From positions 38,035-102,034 of the forward strand of contig CAUJNA010003775.1 of the NCBI GenBank assembly GCA_963377175.1: a stretch of 64,000 nucleotides of DNA, read 5' to 3'. Below, piece after piece: positions 31,710 to 43,420 of the stretch (within the stretch, counting starts at the first letter, position 1; each line of letters starts with the position of its first letter). The translations under genes were made by a program, and so were the position numbers. The notes under the pieces are model-generated. The model made no database searches and was not told the DNA's origin. It saw nothing but the letters and a program-made list of their open reading frames with translations. This DNA comes from Effrenium voratum. Its lineage: Eukaryota > Sar > Dinophyceae > Suessiales > Symbiodiniaceae.

Positions 31710-32168
31710 TCAGTCTGTCTCATCAAGCATGCCAATTGTCAACGAGCGTGCGTAGGGGCTTCGCCCGGCAAAGGATTGCAACTCCGACTGCTTGACAGTC
31801 GTGTCCTGAACATTCTGCATCAATTCTTGGAGCGCACCCTTAAGCCTGTCCCGTGTACTTTTACGAGGACGCTTGTTCAAGGTGGTCTCATGCGCGCCAT
31901 GGCAGAATCCACATTCCTTTTGGCACCCACGGATGGACAAAAAGAACACGCAAGGATTGCAGGTCTCACTGCTCGGGGACTCGTCCCCATGGGCTGAAAC
32001 CGGTGGCGAATCCGGCCTGGGCTCCTGGACCTGTTTGGCTTCTGCCAAACCGCCCAGAGTACACGAAGGCTCAGACCAGCTCTGACTTCGCTTGAGCTTC
32101 GGAGCGTACATTTCCTCCGGGCAAGACAACTCCAAGAACGTATTCTTCTCGATCCAAACAAGTTCCAT
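31710..32168 (-). CDS. CCCH-type zinc-finger protein
   Basis: 152 aa from the ATG at 32168 (context ATCATGG); the frame is open further upstream, but that part does not read as protein. Residues about 77-102 carry CNPCVFFLSIRGCQKECGFCH, a CCCH finger (C-x8-C-x3-C-x3-H after an extra N-terminal Cys pair), followed by GAHETTLNKRPRKSTRDRLKG, the basic stretch that usually follows it. Upstream are LKRSQSWSEP and a Ser/Pro/Glu-rich linker. Small proteins of this layout are abundant in dinoflagellates and presumed to bind RNA. The C-to-C spacing of three is shorter than the classic five, which may weaken zinc or RNA binding. It is likely a single exon and ends at the TGA at 31710. Confidence 0.72.
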   Translation of the reverse strand: MELVWIEKNTFLELSCPEEMYAPKLKRSQSWSEPSCTLGGLAEAKQVQEPRPDSPPVSAHGDESPSSETCNPCVFFLSIRGCQKECGFCHGAHETTLNKRPRKSTRDRLKGALQELMQNVQDTTVKQSELQSFAGRSPYARSLTIGMLDETD

Positions 32169-32577
32169 GATGGAACTGGTCAAGATGTTTGATACCACTT
32201 TGATCTTTGAGCAAAATGCTTCGGTGATGCAAGAGGTCAAAAGGGCCTCCAGCATTTGCAACACGGTGCGCAACCCAAAATTGCACCACAAAGGACATCC
32301 AGAGGCGTTGAGTTCAACATGTGCAGTAATTAACACGTAGGAGCAAATGATTGTTCAAGAAACGCACAAGACTAACAACTGACCATGCAAGAGGCGATGG
32401 GTCGCTGCTCAACTGGTTGGCATCACAGACTCGAATTGTGCCAACCTCTTCTTGGCAGATTCTAGTCGGGATACTCGGGCGTTATTTACCTGCAATCTGC
32501 GTATGGCGACAAAGCATGAAAGGCTCACAACCATTCAATTCAACAGCCACTCAACGGTGCCAAAGATAATGAATGAC

Positions 32578-33006
32578 TCACGGCAATGCAACGTTCACCT
32601 TGCAAGTCGTGTATACAGCTCCAGGCTCAGCGGGATCCCTCCGCTGATTTGTTTGGCGCTTTAAAATCGTTCGCACCCTTCGGCGTCCGAGCGGCTCCGG
32701 CTTCCCTTCCCCGGAGGCCCACACCTGCCAGGTTTCAGAGGGCTTGGGCAGTGAAGCAATGGATCCGCGGGACACGACCCCCGGACAAGGTGGCCCGAAA
32801 GGGCACAAAAAAAATGGCCTCCCAGTCCCAAGCCACACCAACATCGCAAAAGAGCTTCGCAACGGCCCAGAGTCTTGCTGTGCAGGTTCCTCCGTGTGTA
32901 CGCAGCCTGTGCTTGGACAGTGACGTGCAGCAAACACTCTTCCGCACTGAAATGACTCATCCATCACTTCACAATTCTTGACAGAAGTTTGTTTTTGTAT
33001 ACACAT
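32578..33006. other. Overlapping open frames, coding status unclear
   Basis: Both strands are open for more than 130 codons (GC-rich, positions 32586-32981 on plus and 32578-33006 on minus). The plus frame (with FQRAWAVKQWIRGTRPP) looks somewhat more protein-like. No start context, splice signal or domain decides it. Confidence 0.2.
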
Positions 33007-36000
33007 GGCGGCCAGTAAGACTGAAGGTGCTCAGAGTGCGCGCTGTGTTCGTGCTCACTGGCATCGCAACACGGTTAAAAGCCGAGCCTTCTTTTCCTCT
33101 CAGGATCGACATGTTTTGCGAATAATCAAAACATAACACCCAGAAAATCCTACGTGTATATTTTTTGCCGAAGAATCAAAACAGCATATTGACCCCCCTG
33201 TGCCATCTCTGGAGGCCTGGCCCCCACAACTCAACCGGCAATAGAAAAGCACTTCTCAGACCTGTTCAGATTGGTTTGGGGATTTGATCCCCTGGTTCTT
33301 GCAAGGTTTGCTGGGAAACCATCCCCATCCCTAACCCCAAAACCAATTCCAAGCACGGGGAAGCTGAACTTGCCCGAGCCAACTTGTGGACAGCTAACCT
33401 TTGTTCAAGCAATCAACAGGTCGTGTCATGATCAAAACCCGGCATTAAAACGGTCTTCCCAGAACCATGTAAAGGATTAAGAAGGCGGCCGCAACCATTT
33501 ATAGTTGGGATTGCCCCTTACGAACCTTCATCTATCCAGGTTTTGGTTGTGGCTCAGGTCATGTCAATGCCTTTCAAGCTGCAGGCTTTGGCGGAGTCCA
33601 TACACGAAAAGGCGACTTGTCCAGGCACCATGGTGATGTTTGGGTGCGAATTTTGACGAAGGACCCTTTGATGGACATTGTTTACGTGGGGATTCCTGTC
33701 CGCCAGCCACTTGTGAGGTGGTTCCCTATTATGCAAGGAGTTGGCTGTGCATTTTGTTCGCCTTTTGCCGAATACACATCGAATCTGCAAATTTTACTAT
33801 ACTTCCAAAACCTGAAATTGAGGGGATCCCCAAGCAAAGAGCCTTTGTCATGGCGAGCTCGTTATCCGAATCTGTGAGATCGCGGGCAAATGGAATGCTT
33901 GCGCCTCGTAGCTGAGGTTCGCGTCTTCTCTGCGCTGATGGATCTTCAGAAGCACCTGTCAACACCGCCGGCGAGTTTTCGGGCGCGGGCAACAGCAAGC
34001 CTCCGGATCGATCCTTACCTTTGGCCCGACCAGTGCTGATGGACGAAATCCATTTCGCACGAAATGAAACCAAGGGAAACCATAACGTTTGTTGGTATTT
34101 ACAGGGGAATCAACACATTGCGGGGTTTCTTAGGTGGTGCAGCATTTCCATCTACAGTAGGTCATGCAAACAAGAACCAATGTAAACCTTGGCTGACATC
34201 CTTGTAGGCTTGAACACTACGGCCACAAGCAGCCACGAGTAGCCTCGAGCCAGCTATTTCGAACCAAGCCAGCTGTCCACGAACACCCACAAAGTTCAAA
34301 GGTCAAAGGTCCTTACCTTTGGCCGCTGGCCCGTACCAATGGGAAAGGGACCCTGATCCTTATGTTCCCTTGCAACCAGCAGGGGGTTCAAAGGCATCCA
34401 AATCAGGGCTCCCTATAATTTCCCTTGAAACCTCACCCCCCCCCCAAAAAAAAACTCACCTTTGGGCCAAAAAGGTGATGATTAAAACCAGCAAGGGAAA
34501 TCTAGGGACTGCAACTCGGTGCCCCGTGAAACCGCCGCCCGCGCCGCCCGCCTTCCCCTCCTCCGCCGGCTCGGCGGACCGGTTCTCCAGGCGTGGGAAA
34601 GCAGACCGGGCCTCTTCCAGGGAGCATTTGGTTCGCTTTGGGTGGGCAAACCCAGTCTGCTCAAACATGGGACGGGAAATGGAAAGGAAGACCAAAGACC
34701 CGCAAAACCCTAGCTCTGGAAGAACTAGAGCCACATCCAATCAACGAATTCAGGTTGATCCTGTCCAGTATGAGGGTGTTTTCCCTCTTTCCCTCTGTGC
34801 GGTTCGCAGCCTTCAGGCATAGGCGCAACATGGAGTCAATGGCCTCCGATCCGAGACATTGTTGTGACTTCAAAGGCGAGGTCGAGATTGGTTTTGGGTG
34901 TCAGGGTGGTCTTAGGGCTGATTTGGGCGCGCAAATGGATAGATGCGCTGAGGGAGGGGGGGGGGTTCAGGGTCTCAGGGCGCGTGAGATGTTGGTTGAG
35001 GGTTGCAGCCAAGTGAAGGGCTGACTTTATTGCAATGCAAATCCTTTACATGGGCATGAATTTAAATTGGGGACCCCTTTAGTAGACATCATTTAGGTGT
35101 GGATTGATGTCCACCAACTATTTCATTCATAGCCATATGTTGCTTACAATTGATTTTTGAAGGGTGGCTTGTTCCTCTGTTTGCGGACCCATCGAGCGAG
35201 CGACCGGCAGCTGCGTGGGACGGGACGCTATGACCACCAAACCTAGGGAAGCAGCAGACTGGGCTACCCTCCCATCCACGAAAATGGAACCTGACTGAGG
35301 GATCCTGGAAGACTCGTTTCCTTCAAAAGCAACCCTCTGGTGGGTCCATAGCGGACAGGCGGATACACCGCATGGGGTGAGCCCGTCCCATCTCCCGGCT
35401 GTGTGCTGCATGCGATGGAATCTTCTCCAGGGCCCCGTGCGTCATCGTCGTCATCGGCGCAGCCGTAGCCCTCGGCTCATCAAACTAACTTGGGTGTCGT
35501 GTACACCTCAAAAAGTGCAATGTCAAGACATGTCAAGACATGTCAAGACATGTCAAGACTCAAAAGCAGGTACAGGTTTCACAGCTGGCAATGCAGGAGC
35601 AGCTGACCGCAGCATTGCCATTGCAAGAGCATGCCTGGAACATGTGAGAGACCTAAATGTAGATGCAGGCCCTTGTCACGCAGCCGTTTGTGTCGGTGTT
35701 ATGCACCTGATATTCAGTAAAGACTGTGGCACGCAAGTATTGAAAGGGCGGAAATTACTTCCAGCACTTAACCAAGGGTCACATCTACTCACTTCCTGAG
35801 TAGATTGGTCAAAAATAAGTTCAAACTTTCTGTTTGCCACCAAAATGGTCTGCCCAAAAAGTGTAAAGTTCAGAACTCAGGAACTCAGGAACTCAGGAAC
35901 TGAGTCTAAAATCCTTGAAAAGCAAAAAGAACGTGAGAAACTCCGCAACAAGGGTCACATCAAAAGGAAAACCTGCTTGAAAACAACACCCAGCCACTTC

Positions 36001-36340
36001 AAACAAGCCCAGGCAATCTGCGCGCCCGTTCTAAACGCTCACATTCAGAATCTTAAGGTCGCGCGGCCACGAACATGTTTTCTATGCATACATATGGCTG
36101 TGGGTCAAGAATAGGTACCCAAAGTGAGTGGGAATGGTTTTTTTCGACCTGTGGCTAAAACCCGGGTCTATATCCTGGTGTAATTTTGACCCATATCTAT
36201 GTACTATGCTCACTGTCCAAAGGAGTGTCGGTCAAAACACACTGGTTCTTTCCAGTGTATTCGACGCATTCAGCCACCAGTCGCCCACCCCACTGAACCT
36301 GGATTCCCCAAACACTCCCCCTGCCTCTGGAGGAACCCGC
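33007..36340. other. Gene-poor stretch with small repeats
   Basis: Family D copies lie at 33660-33725 and 35075-35130, and a family A copy at 34036-34159. Minisatellites are TGTCAAGACA x4 (35520-35560) and CAGGAACT x4 (about 35878-35905). No gene was recognised. Confidence 0.5.
34036..34159. repeat. Family A MITE-like element, copy 1
   Basis: Starts CTGATGGACGAAATCC, contains CCATAACGTTTGTTGG, and ends in the degenerate inverted match TTTCCATCTACAGTA. Diverged relative of 36345 and 39478. Confidence 0.65.
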
Positions 36341-36344
36341 AACA

Positions 36345-36450
36345 TACTGTGGATGGACGAAATCCTGCACCACCTGAGAAACCCTGGAATGATGTTCCCC
36401 AGTAAATACATTGGTTTCCAGCTGGTGCAGGAGTTCGTCCATCCACAGTA
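36345..36450. repeat. Family A MITE-like element with near-perfect 28-bp terminal inverted repeats
   Basis: TACTGTGGATGGACGAAATC at the left pairs with TTCGTCCATCCACAGTA at the right. 27 of 28 bases match as inverted repeat over a 106-bp unit. The interior is in opposite orientation to the copies at 34036 and 39478. Confidence 0.85.
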
Positions 36451-36820
36451 GCTAGAGCAAATGTACTTGCTTGGACCCTTTTCCTTTGTTTCTTGTGGTC
36501 AATAGGGGAGATAAGGCAGCCTGCAAACGTGCAAATGTAAGGTATTCGTGGTGACTTTTCCCGAAATCCAAGAAGGGTCCCTGTTTTTGCCTTGTTCAAG
36601 TCTACCATAAACAGGAGCAAAGCAACATTTGCTCTCTAAGTTACCCAACAGCTGCCCGAAGTTTGTCAATGGCACAACACACAAATCAACAATATCATAA
36701 TGGCGATCCGCCAAGTCCACTCTGCCACCTTTGTCCAAGTCAGCTATGCACTTCGCGCAAGTGCCAGTGAAGTGATGCCACGGATATTGAACAGTTGAAC
36801 GTGCACACACACACACACAC

Positions 36821-37825
36821 ACTTAGACTCAGATGGAGGGCTCTAATCTTTCGAGTGCAACTGGCAAGTCTCGGCTTGGATAAGGTTCTGCATGAATAAG
36901 TTTCGGCTCGCAAAGCACTCGGTTTCCCTCTAGAGGCGAAAACGTTACAGAATCAACATGAAGCACACACAGTGGCAAAGAAGAGGGCCAAAAAGACTTT
37001 CAGAATCACTCAAATGGTGCAGGTACACAAGGCAGATCAGGCCTTGCTTCCCACTCTCACCCGCAGCTTCATTGCGTGTGGTAGGATGAGAGTGCCCACG
37101 CCCCTGCATGTTGAAAAGTTGGCATCAGGGTAAATCTGATGCTCCGCACACACACGCCCCCACTGTCAGACGACTTTGAAACGGACCTATGCCAGGCGTG
37201 GCTCAGCCTGCCAGACGACCTTGAAACGGACCTATTCGAGGGGGTGGCTCCGCCTGCCAGACGACTTCGAAACTATACCAGGGGTGGCTCTGCCTGCCAG
37301 ACCAGACCTACGCAAGGGGTGGTTCAGCCTGCCAGACGACCTTGAAACGGACCTATTCGAGGGGATGGCTCTGCCTGCCAGACGACATCGAAACGGACCT
37401 ATGCCAGGGGTGGCTCTGCCTGCCAGACGACCTTGAAACGGACCTACGCAAGGGGTGGCTCAGCCTGCCAGACGACCTTGACAAGACGATCCGCCACATC
37501 ATGGAACAAGCATTGCGCAAACAGAACATGCACGCGCAACCCGAGCATTGCACAACCAGAACATCAAGTTCAACGGCATTGATGCAATCAGCAAGCAGCT
37601 CCCATCACAACGCAAGGCACAAAGGAATCTGCCAGCAGCGACATCCAGGATTGTGAAACTTAACTATGAAGAGGTGGCTGTCTTCCCTTTAGTGAAACCT
37701 CGTTCCTGCTTAAACGTGAAATTCCGCTGTTCTATGATAAGCACGTTGAGGTCAAATTTTCCGGCGTACCGGCCCGGGGTCACACGATGGGTACACCCGA
37801 GGGTCCCCACGAATGGGGTGTTCAC
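36821..37825 (-). mobile_element. Short, ORF-less derivative of the 7.8-18.9 kb element
   Basis: Left end 36821-37155 and right end 37677-37825 match the ends of the large element. The about 10.5-kb coding interior is replaced by a 45-bp tandem array and about 190 bp of spacer-like sequence with TTGC/GCAA words. The right terminus is complete here: GGGTACACCCGAGGGTCCCC, then ACGAATGGGGTGTTCACAC, with a CCCC/GGGG hairpin. It is flanked by (CA)n on the left and followed directly by another left end at 37826. A non-autonomous, MITE-like or deletion copy mobilised by a full element is the simplest explanation. Confidence 0.8.
37160..37490. repeat. 45-bp tandem repeat array
   Basis: About seven and a half units with CAGACGACCTTGAAACGGAC, then CTATTCGAGGGG or CTACGCAAGGGG, then TGGCTCTGCCTGC. 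Units vary from 35 to 46 bp and stay open in one plus frame (a 15-residue repeat LPDDLETDL...). This is probably an accident of a unit length divisible by three. Confidence 0.9.
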
Positions 37826-38165
37826 ACTTAGACTTCAGATGGAGGGTTCTAATCTTTCGAGTACAACTGGTAAGTCTCGGCTTGGATAAGGTTCTGCATG
37901 AATAAGTTTCGGCTTGCAAAGCACTCGGTTTCCCTCTAGAGGCGAAAACGTTACAGAATCAACATGAAGCACACACAGCGGCAAAGAAGAGGGCCAAAAT
38001 GACTTTCAGAATCACTCAAAAGGTGCAGGTACACAAGGCAGATCAGGCCTTGCTTCCCACTCTCACCCACAGCTTCATTGCGTGTGGTAGGATGAGAGTG
38101 CCACACGCCCCTGCATGTTGAAAAGTTGGCATCAGGGTAAATCTGATGCTCCGCACACACACACA
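37826..38165 (-). repeat. Extra tandem copy of the element's left end
   Basis: Nearly identical to 36821-37155 and placed head-to-tail right after the short element's right end; it stops in a (CA)n run (38152-38175). Such partial tandem copies are typical of Penelope-like elements (pseudo-LTRs) and could also arise from unequal crossover. Confidence 0.85.
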
Positions 38166-38527
38166 CACACATGCACACATGCACGCCTCTGGAGTGCATG
38201 ACTGCGCATTCCCAAAATGGTTGTCAAGTTCGTGTGGCTTACAGAGAATCTGCAAGTCAATGACAGCTCTTCCATGCACTCAGTGCTGCCAGGGAACGCC
38301 GTGGCGCGTCATGCAGGCAGAATGCCACTCACATCCACGGGCGGAACGTCACGGTGGACCGCTCTATCGTATGGCTGTGCACGTGTCAGACTTGGGAGGG
38401 GTTCCCTGAGGGTTTTTTGCAGGCATTTGCCTTTCTGGCATCACGCCCAAGTTTCTTCTGCGTGTCTGTCTTTGTGCAGTACGTGCTCGTCAAATTTGAC
38501 TGACGTGCTGGTTGGTTGCCGCGGCAG

Positions 38528-38690
38528 GGGGCCGCAACTATGTCATGCCAACAGCAGTTTGGGTGGCGACAGTGGTGACTTTGCCACAAGGAGCTTCAGG
38601 TTCCGCAATGGTACTTGAGATTCCCGATCTGCTCAATAACATGCATGCGGTACGCCTTTTGATTCAAAGGCAGTTGACCAATGATGAAGT
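38528..38690 (+). CDS. Candidate internal exon, possibly ubiquitin-like
   Basis: Follows a GCCGCGGCAG acceptor and ends at a GAA/GTGAGC donor. The frame reads VATVVTLPQGASGSAMVLEI then PDLLNNMHAVRLLIQRQL. The pattern (strand, turn, strand, then helix V..L...L, then RRRYVLRSG if read on) recalls the small ubiquitin-like domains found at the start of many dinoflagellate ankyrin-type proteins. No flanking exon was found, so this is weak. Confidence 0.25.
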
Positions 38691-38829
38691 GAGCCGACGA
38701 CGATACGTGCTCCGTTCTGGCTCAAGGAATCAAACCCCTTGCGACTCGACAACACACACACGCACTCGTGCCAAGTCTTTCACAAAAGACAAAAGGGGAG
38801 CGAATGACTGGCCGAATTGAGAAGAAACC

Positions 38830-41800
38830 ACTGAATGATGAAAAGATCTTGCACGTGTGTGCGGGTCAATTCTTTGCGACATGCATCCACATCTTTTTGA
38901 ACGAAAGGGCAAGCAAACACCAAAGATCCCCTTGTCGCCCAAAACATCGCATCCCCAGATCTCCAGAAACCGTAGCAATATCCCACCTTCCATGAAACAC
39001 GGGAACAAACACACGTACACTGGCTTTGTCTTCGAGCCCCTGCAATTTTGGGCGTCTTGCTGGTTAGTGTTACGTGGGAAAACAGACATGTTCCAAACAC
39101 CTCAAGGCTGAACTATCCAAGGGTTTGTGTATTGCACCCTGGGATTACACCCACTGGGAAATGACCCCCGTTTAGGCATATTGCTGGATAAAGCCGTGGT
39201 ATTTTGAACCAAGTTGGGTCAGGTGTACTCCCATAATGTAGTACAACAACCCCTAGATAGTTAAGCATCAAGCCGACGACCACGCAACCACCAAGGTCAC
39301 GTCTCCAGCTCTGGCCAGCTCCGGGCTAGGCGCACCCGAGGTTGAAGGCAAGGGAAAAAACGCTGGACCACCGTCCCGCAGATGCAAACCTCCTGGAGGG
39401 CTTGCGAGGCGAAAATCCTTTTCGAGCGGTTCCTTGATGCGTGTTTTACCAAGGCAACTTGATTTGAAACGTCCACACTGATGGACGGAATCCCTTCGCA
39501 CCACAAAATAAAGCCATGGTGGAAACCATAATGTTTGTTGGCATCTAGGTTGGGAAATCGAGTCATTCCAGGGTTTCTGAACGGTCCATGATTTCGTCCA
39601 TCCACAGGTCATGAATCCAGTGCAGGTCCCACGGAGATTAACCATTCCCAAAGACATAAAGGCCTTTCAGGACCGAGACTTGGCGTCGCAGCATCGCTCT
39701 CATGCCAAGCCTCTACGACCAATTCCCTTCGACCGTACTCCTAGCTTTGCCCATGGAATCGGACGAAGATCATCCAATCTGGGCATGTCGAATGGGTTCC
39801 TATGGCAGGTAGACTCTCTCTTTGCAAAAAAAACACCGGCCAGCGGCTCGTTCCCGCCATTCGCGGTGCCACTCCTCGTCGCTGTCCAAGACGCGGCGTT
39901 GAAGCCTTGAGGACCCTTTCCCAAGGAGGTGTCTAGCGGCAATGTTTGGGGAACATCCTCGGGTGCCCCTTCAAGCCAGCAAGGGAAAGCCGCCAGACAG
40001 CGAGTTTGGCTCCATGAGCAGTGGTAATCCGATGCGAAAACAAGGGCGGACAAGAAGGCAGCCTGATATGTCGACAGCGACTTGTGATGCCCGTGAAACT
40101 GCATACCCTGAACGTGTCCCTTTGCAAAAGTTGTGGACGCATGGGGCAAGAAGTGATTGCTCAAAAGCCACACGTTTGGCATCCATCCAGATGAACATAC
40201 ACAAATCTCTACGAAACAACCTACACGACTGGCTGCCTCGCAGGTTTATATACATTCGATACCGGGGACAAGCTGTGGACCCGAAGCGAATGCATGACAC
40301 AAAATAAACTGGGCCAACGACAAAGCTGCTAGGACTTGTTTGCCAGGGCAATAGGAGACACATGCTGAGGCACAGACTGTTCTTGCAGCCTGGGCTGGGC
40401 ATGTGGCAGGGCGCGTGTTGACTCTCATTGGCATCATTGAGAAGTGAAGGCGCTGGAATCTGGCCACAGTGTGGCTCCTTATGCGCGCTCCTTCGCTTCA
40501 GCGGTTGATTGAATGGCCCGCCCGTCTTAGCACCCAAATGGTGTCCATATATGTTGAAATTGCGCCCCAGTCTTGTGGCGGTTGCACAGTTAGCCCTTGC
40601 ATATCACACCATGTTAGTGGAATATCACTTAAAGTTGACGCGCTGGTGTCATGATCAATTCATACTAAGACTGTTGACAAGCTTCCTTTGGGGCTCTGAA
40701 CTGCGCCTGAGGTTCTGAGGTTGGGGGGCCTGAGATGTTGATAAGAGACTCTGCCTCTCTCCTCTGCTCCAGTATCGACAGCTACCAAGAAATGGGTCAA
40801 AAGTCATCAGGATGACAGGTAGCAAGGCAAAGGCTGGCAAATCAAACACGGATGCAGAAACTTTAAATGAGCATGGTTGAGAACTAGCAATCAGCTCGAT
40901 ATGTAGCACGCAAGGGTGCTCCAAAAGATACCGGCACAAGGTTAGCATCCGGCTTCGGCAAATCACACGGAAGAAAATGTGTCGACCCGGAAGTCAATTG
41001 CACTCTCATGCTTCAAACTACTTGGTAGTCACCCAAGCGGCGCGAGTAGCTGCAACTAGCATAACATCTTGCAGTCAATTACAAGTGAACTTCACAAGCG
41101 CCCTCTGCGGGGTGCCAAATGCAACTTTGAAACATGAGCCAAGCCTTCAAGGCCATGTTGTTTGTCAGGAACATATGCGGCATGCACCAAGCACGCGTGT
41201 GCTGAGATACCAACCCGTATTGTTTGGAACACACCAAAGGTGGACTGGTTACAAAGCTGTTTTGTGGATGCCCTAAATATTGCAAGTAGGGAACAAGGGC
41301 AACCCTGTAAATTCCCATGGTTTGGGGTTCAATTACACAAAATTACGGGACATGTTCCACCGTGTGTCACGTTTTTCCATTTTGGCAGCAGCCCAGGCCT
41401 TGCTCTTTTTCACGAGTTGCATTGCGTCTTGCAGCTTGAATATCTCGAGCTTCAAAAGGGTCTTCGATACTCGCCCTGCTGTTGCCTCGCTCAGTTTGAG
41501 ATCGATGAATGAGTGCAAGCAAGCCGGCATCAGTTCGGCCAACGTGAGCATGCAAACGATCTTTCTTCTCAGGTGCACCCTTCATCAACAAGAAGGTATT
41601 CCCGCAACTCCAGCACAAAACATTGGGAACAAGTAACTTGGATGATCTTCGATTCCTGTACAAGCGGATTCGCGCTTTTGGCGCTCCATGTTGGCTTCCA
41701 GCAAGCGCAGTTTCCTAAAATTTCCCTCAACGGCTCGCCCCGCAGAGATAACCCTGTGTCCCTGCCAGGTGGCTGTGGGTCGATGAAACGCGCGGGCCTA

Positions 41801-42330
41801 GGTGGCAATGGCGAGGTACTCTGGGGACAGTGCCCAATTGAGATGCGGCTTGCTTTTGGCGCCCTTGTTAAAAACACTTGATGTGAGGGACTGCGTTGAT
41901 TGGCCATCAAGCCAGGGATCAAACGAGTTGAATTGAAGGTACCCGTTCTTAGGGTTGGAGGAAAAGAACCTGAGAGGACCACCACTTTGGGGGGGGCGGC
42001 CGGGGCCCCTCATTTCAGCGCAATGCAACACGCGGCACGGCAAAGTGCGCGGCTCCGGAAGCTTCTCGGGAGAGCCTGGTGGCTCGGGCCCGAAGGCATC
42101 AGCTTACCCGAAGAGCTGGGCAGTATCGACCGAGTCAACTTTTTAGGGATCCGGATGCATGAAAAACCACCGATCGAACATGGCAACTTGTAAATGGCGG
42201 TGTCCCTTCTTGGTGTTGAAAAATTGCCATGGTTCAAATGGTTGCAACATGGTATCTTTTAAGGAGCCCTGTTTTTGGCATGCAGATTCAATCTCAAAAG
42301 CATTGCCGATAAAACTGTACCGTGTCACAA
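38830..42330. other. Gene-poor stretch
   Basis: A family A copy lies at 39478-39608. No convincing gene. Opposite-strand frames around 41500-41985 are open on both strands and undecided. Confidence 0.45.
39478..39608. repeat. Family A MITE-like element, copy 3
   Basis: Begins CTGATGGACGGAATCCC, contains CCATAATGTTTGTTGG and TCATTCCAGGGTTTCT, and ends GATTTCGTCCATCCACAGG. Confidence 0.75.
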
Positions 42331-42335
42331 CAAAA

Positions 42336-42393
42336 CTTGCTGGTGCTCAGTAGGGAATGCGGGAGTGAACCCATACTCGTTCCCTGCACCAAC
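42336..42393. repeat. Family B element, internally deleted copy
   Basis: CTTGCTGGTGCTCAGTAGGG start and TTCCCTGCACCAAC end, only about 58 bp long. Confidence 0.6.
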
Positions 42394-42689
42394 TCAATGT
42401 CGCGGATAAACAACTGACATGGGCCTCCGAAAGGAAGCAAAGCAGGCAAAAGGGGTTCTGGCATTGCTTGCAAGCAAGAAACAACATACGGGTCGGGGAC
42501 CCCAATACATGGTTGGCTTCCTTTTGGTTCTCCTTTAACACATGTTGAAACGCAAAAACGGGTACCCTGAAAGAAAGACACCCGTACTCCTCCAAAGAGA
42601 GCGATCCTTGAACTCCAAAGCCGACGCGATCAACAACGAAATGTGTAATAAAGACACATTGCCGGCTGGGAGAGGTTTTAGTGATAAAA

Positions 42690-42700
42690 CCAAAACACAA

Positions 42701-42760
<60 letters not shown>

Positions 42761-43140
42761 GCAGGCAGGCAGACAGACAGACAGACAGGCAGGCAGACAG
42801 ACAGACAGACAGACAGAACAAACAAACAAACAAACAAACAAACAGACAGACAGACAGACAGACAGAGAGACTAAACAAACAAACAAATGAAACAAACAAA
42901 ACCACAACCGAGCAAACAAGCAAACAAACAAACAAACAAACAAACAAGCGAAAAGGACAGCTCAAAACAAGACAAAGCAGAACAAGACAAAACAAACAAA
43001 CAAACAAACAAACAAACAAAGACACAAAGACACAAAGACATAAAAACACAAACAAAACAAACGGCAAAAACCAACATTTCTGGTAACACACAAAACAAAG
43101 GAGTAAGACAGAGAGGCAGAAAGACAGACAAACAAAAGGA
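42690..43140. repeat. GACA and AAAC microsatellites
   Basis: (GACA)n with GGCA variants is followed by (AAAC)n and degenerate CAAAGACA. Long Cys/Leu/Val-rich minus-strand frames are artefacts of the repeat. Confidence 0.95.
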
Positions 43141-43300
43141 CGGCCGGAGAGGCAAGCAAACTGCACATATGTGGAGACACGGTTGAATCACGGTCTGTCT
43201 TCCTGACGGGAGAGCTGGTTCCATTTCTCAAGCCCGCGTCGTGCCCCAAGTAGCCAGAGTTGCTCGGAAAGAGCTCCGATAGAAACTCGGAATGCAAAAG

Positions 43301-43420
43301 CTTGCTGGTGCTCAGTAGGGAATGTGGGACTGAACTGGAAGGGGGTTCCCTTAAAGGAAACTACCACTTGGACGGTTTCATAAGGATCATTCCAATTCTC
43401 ATTCCCTGAGCACCAGCAAG
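43301..43420. repeat. Family B MITE-like element with terminal inverted repeats
   Basis: CTTGCTGGTGCTCAGTAGGGAATG at the left is mirrored by CATTCCCTGAGCACCAGCAAG at the right; the interior holds GGGGGTTCCCTTAAAGGAAACTACC. Sister copies are at 55941-56070, 61112-61235, 42336 and a fragment at 62333-62360. Confidence 0.85.

Noticed and set aside
42347..43224. Cys/Leu/Val-rich ORFs up to 198 aa
   Set aside because: Translation of GACA/AAAC microsatellites, with the same pattern in several frames.
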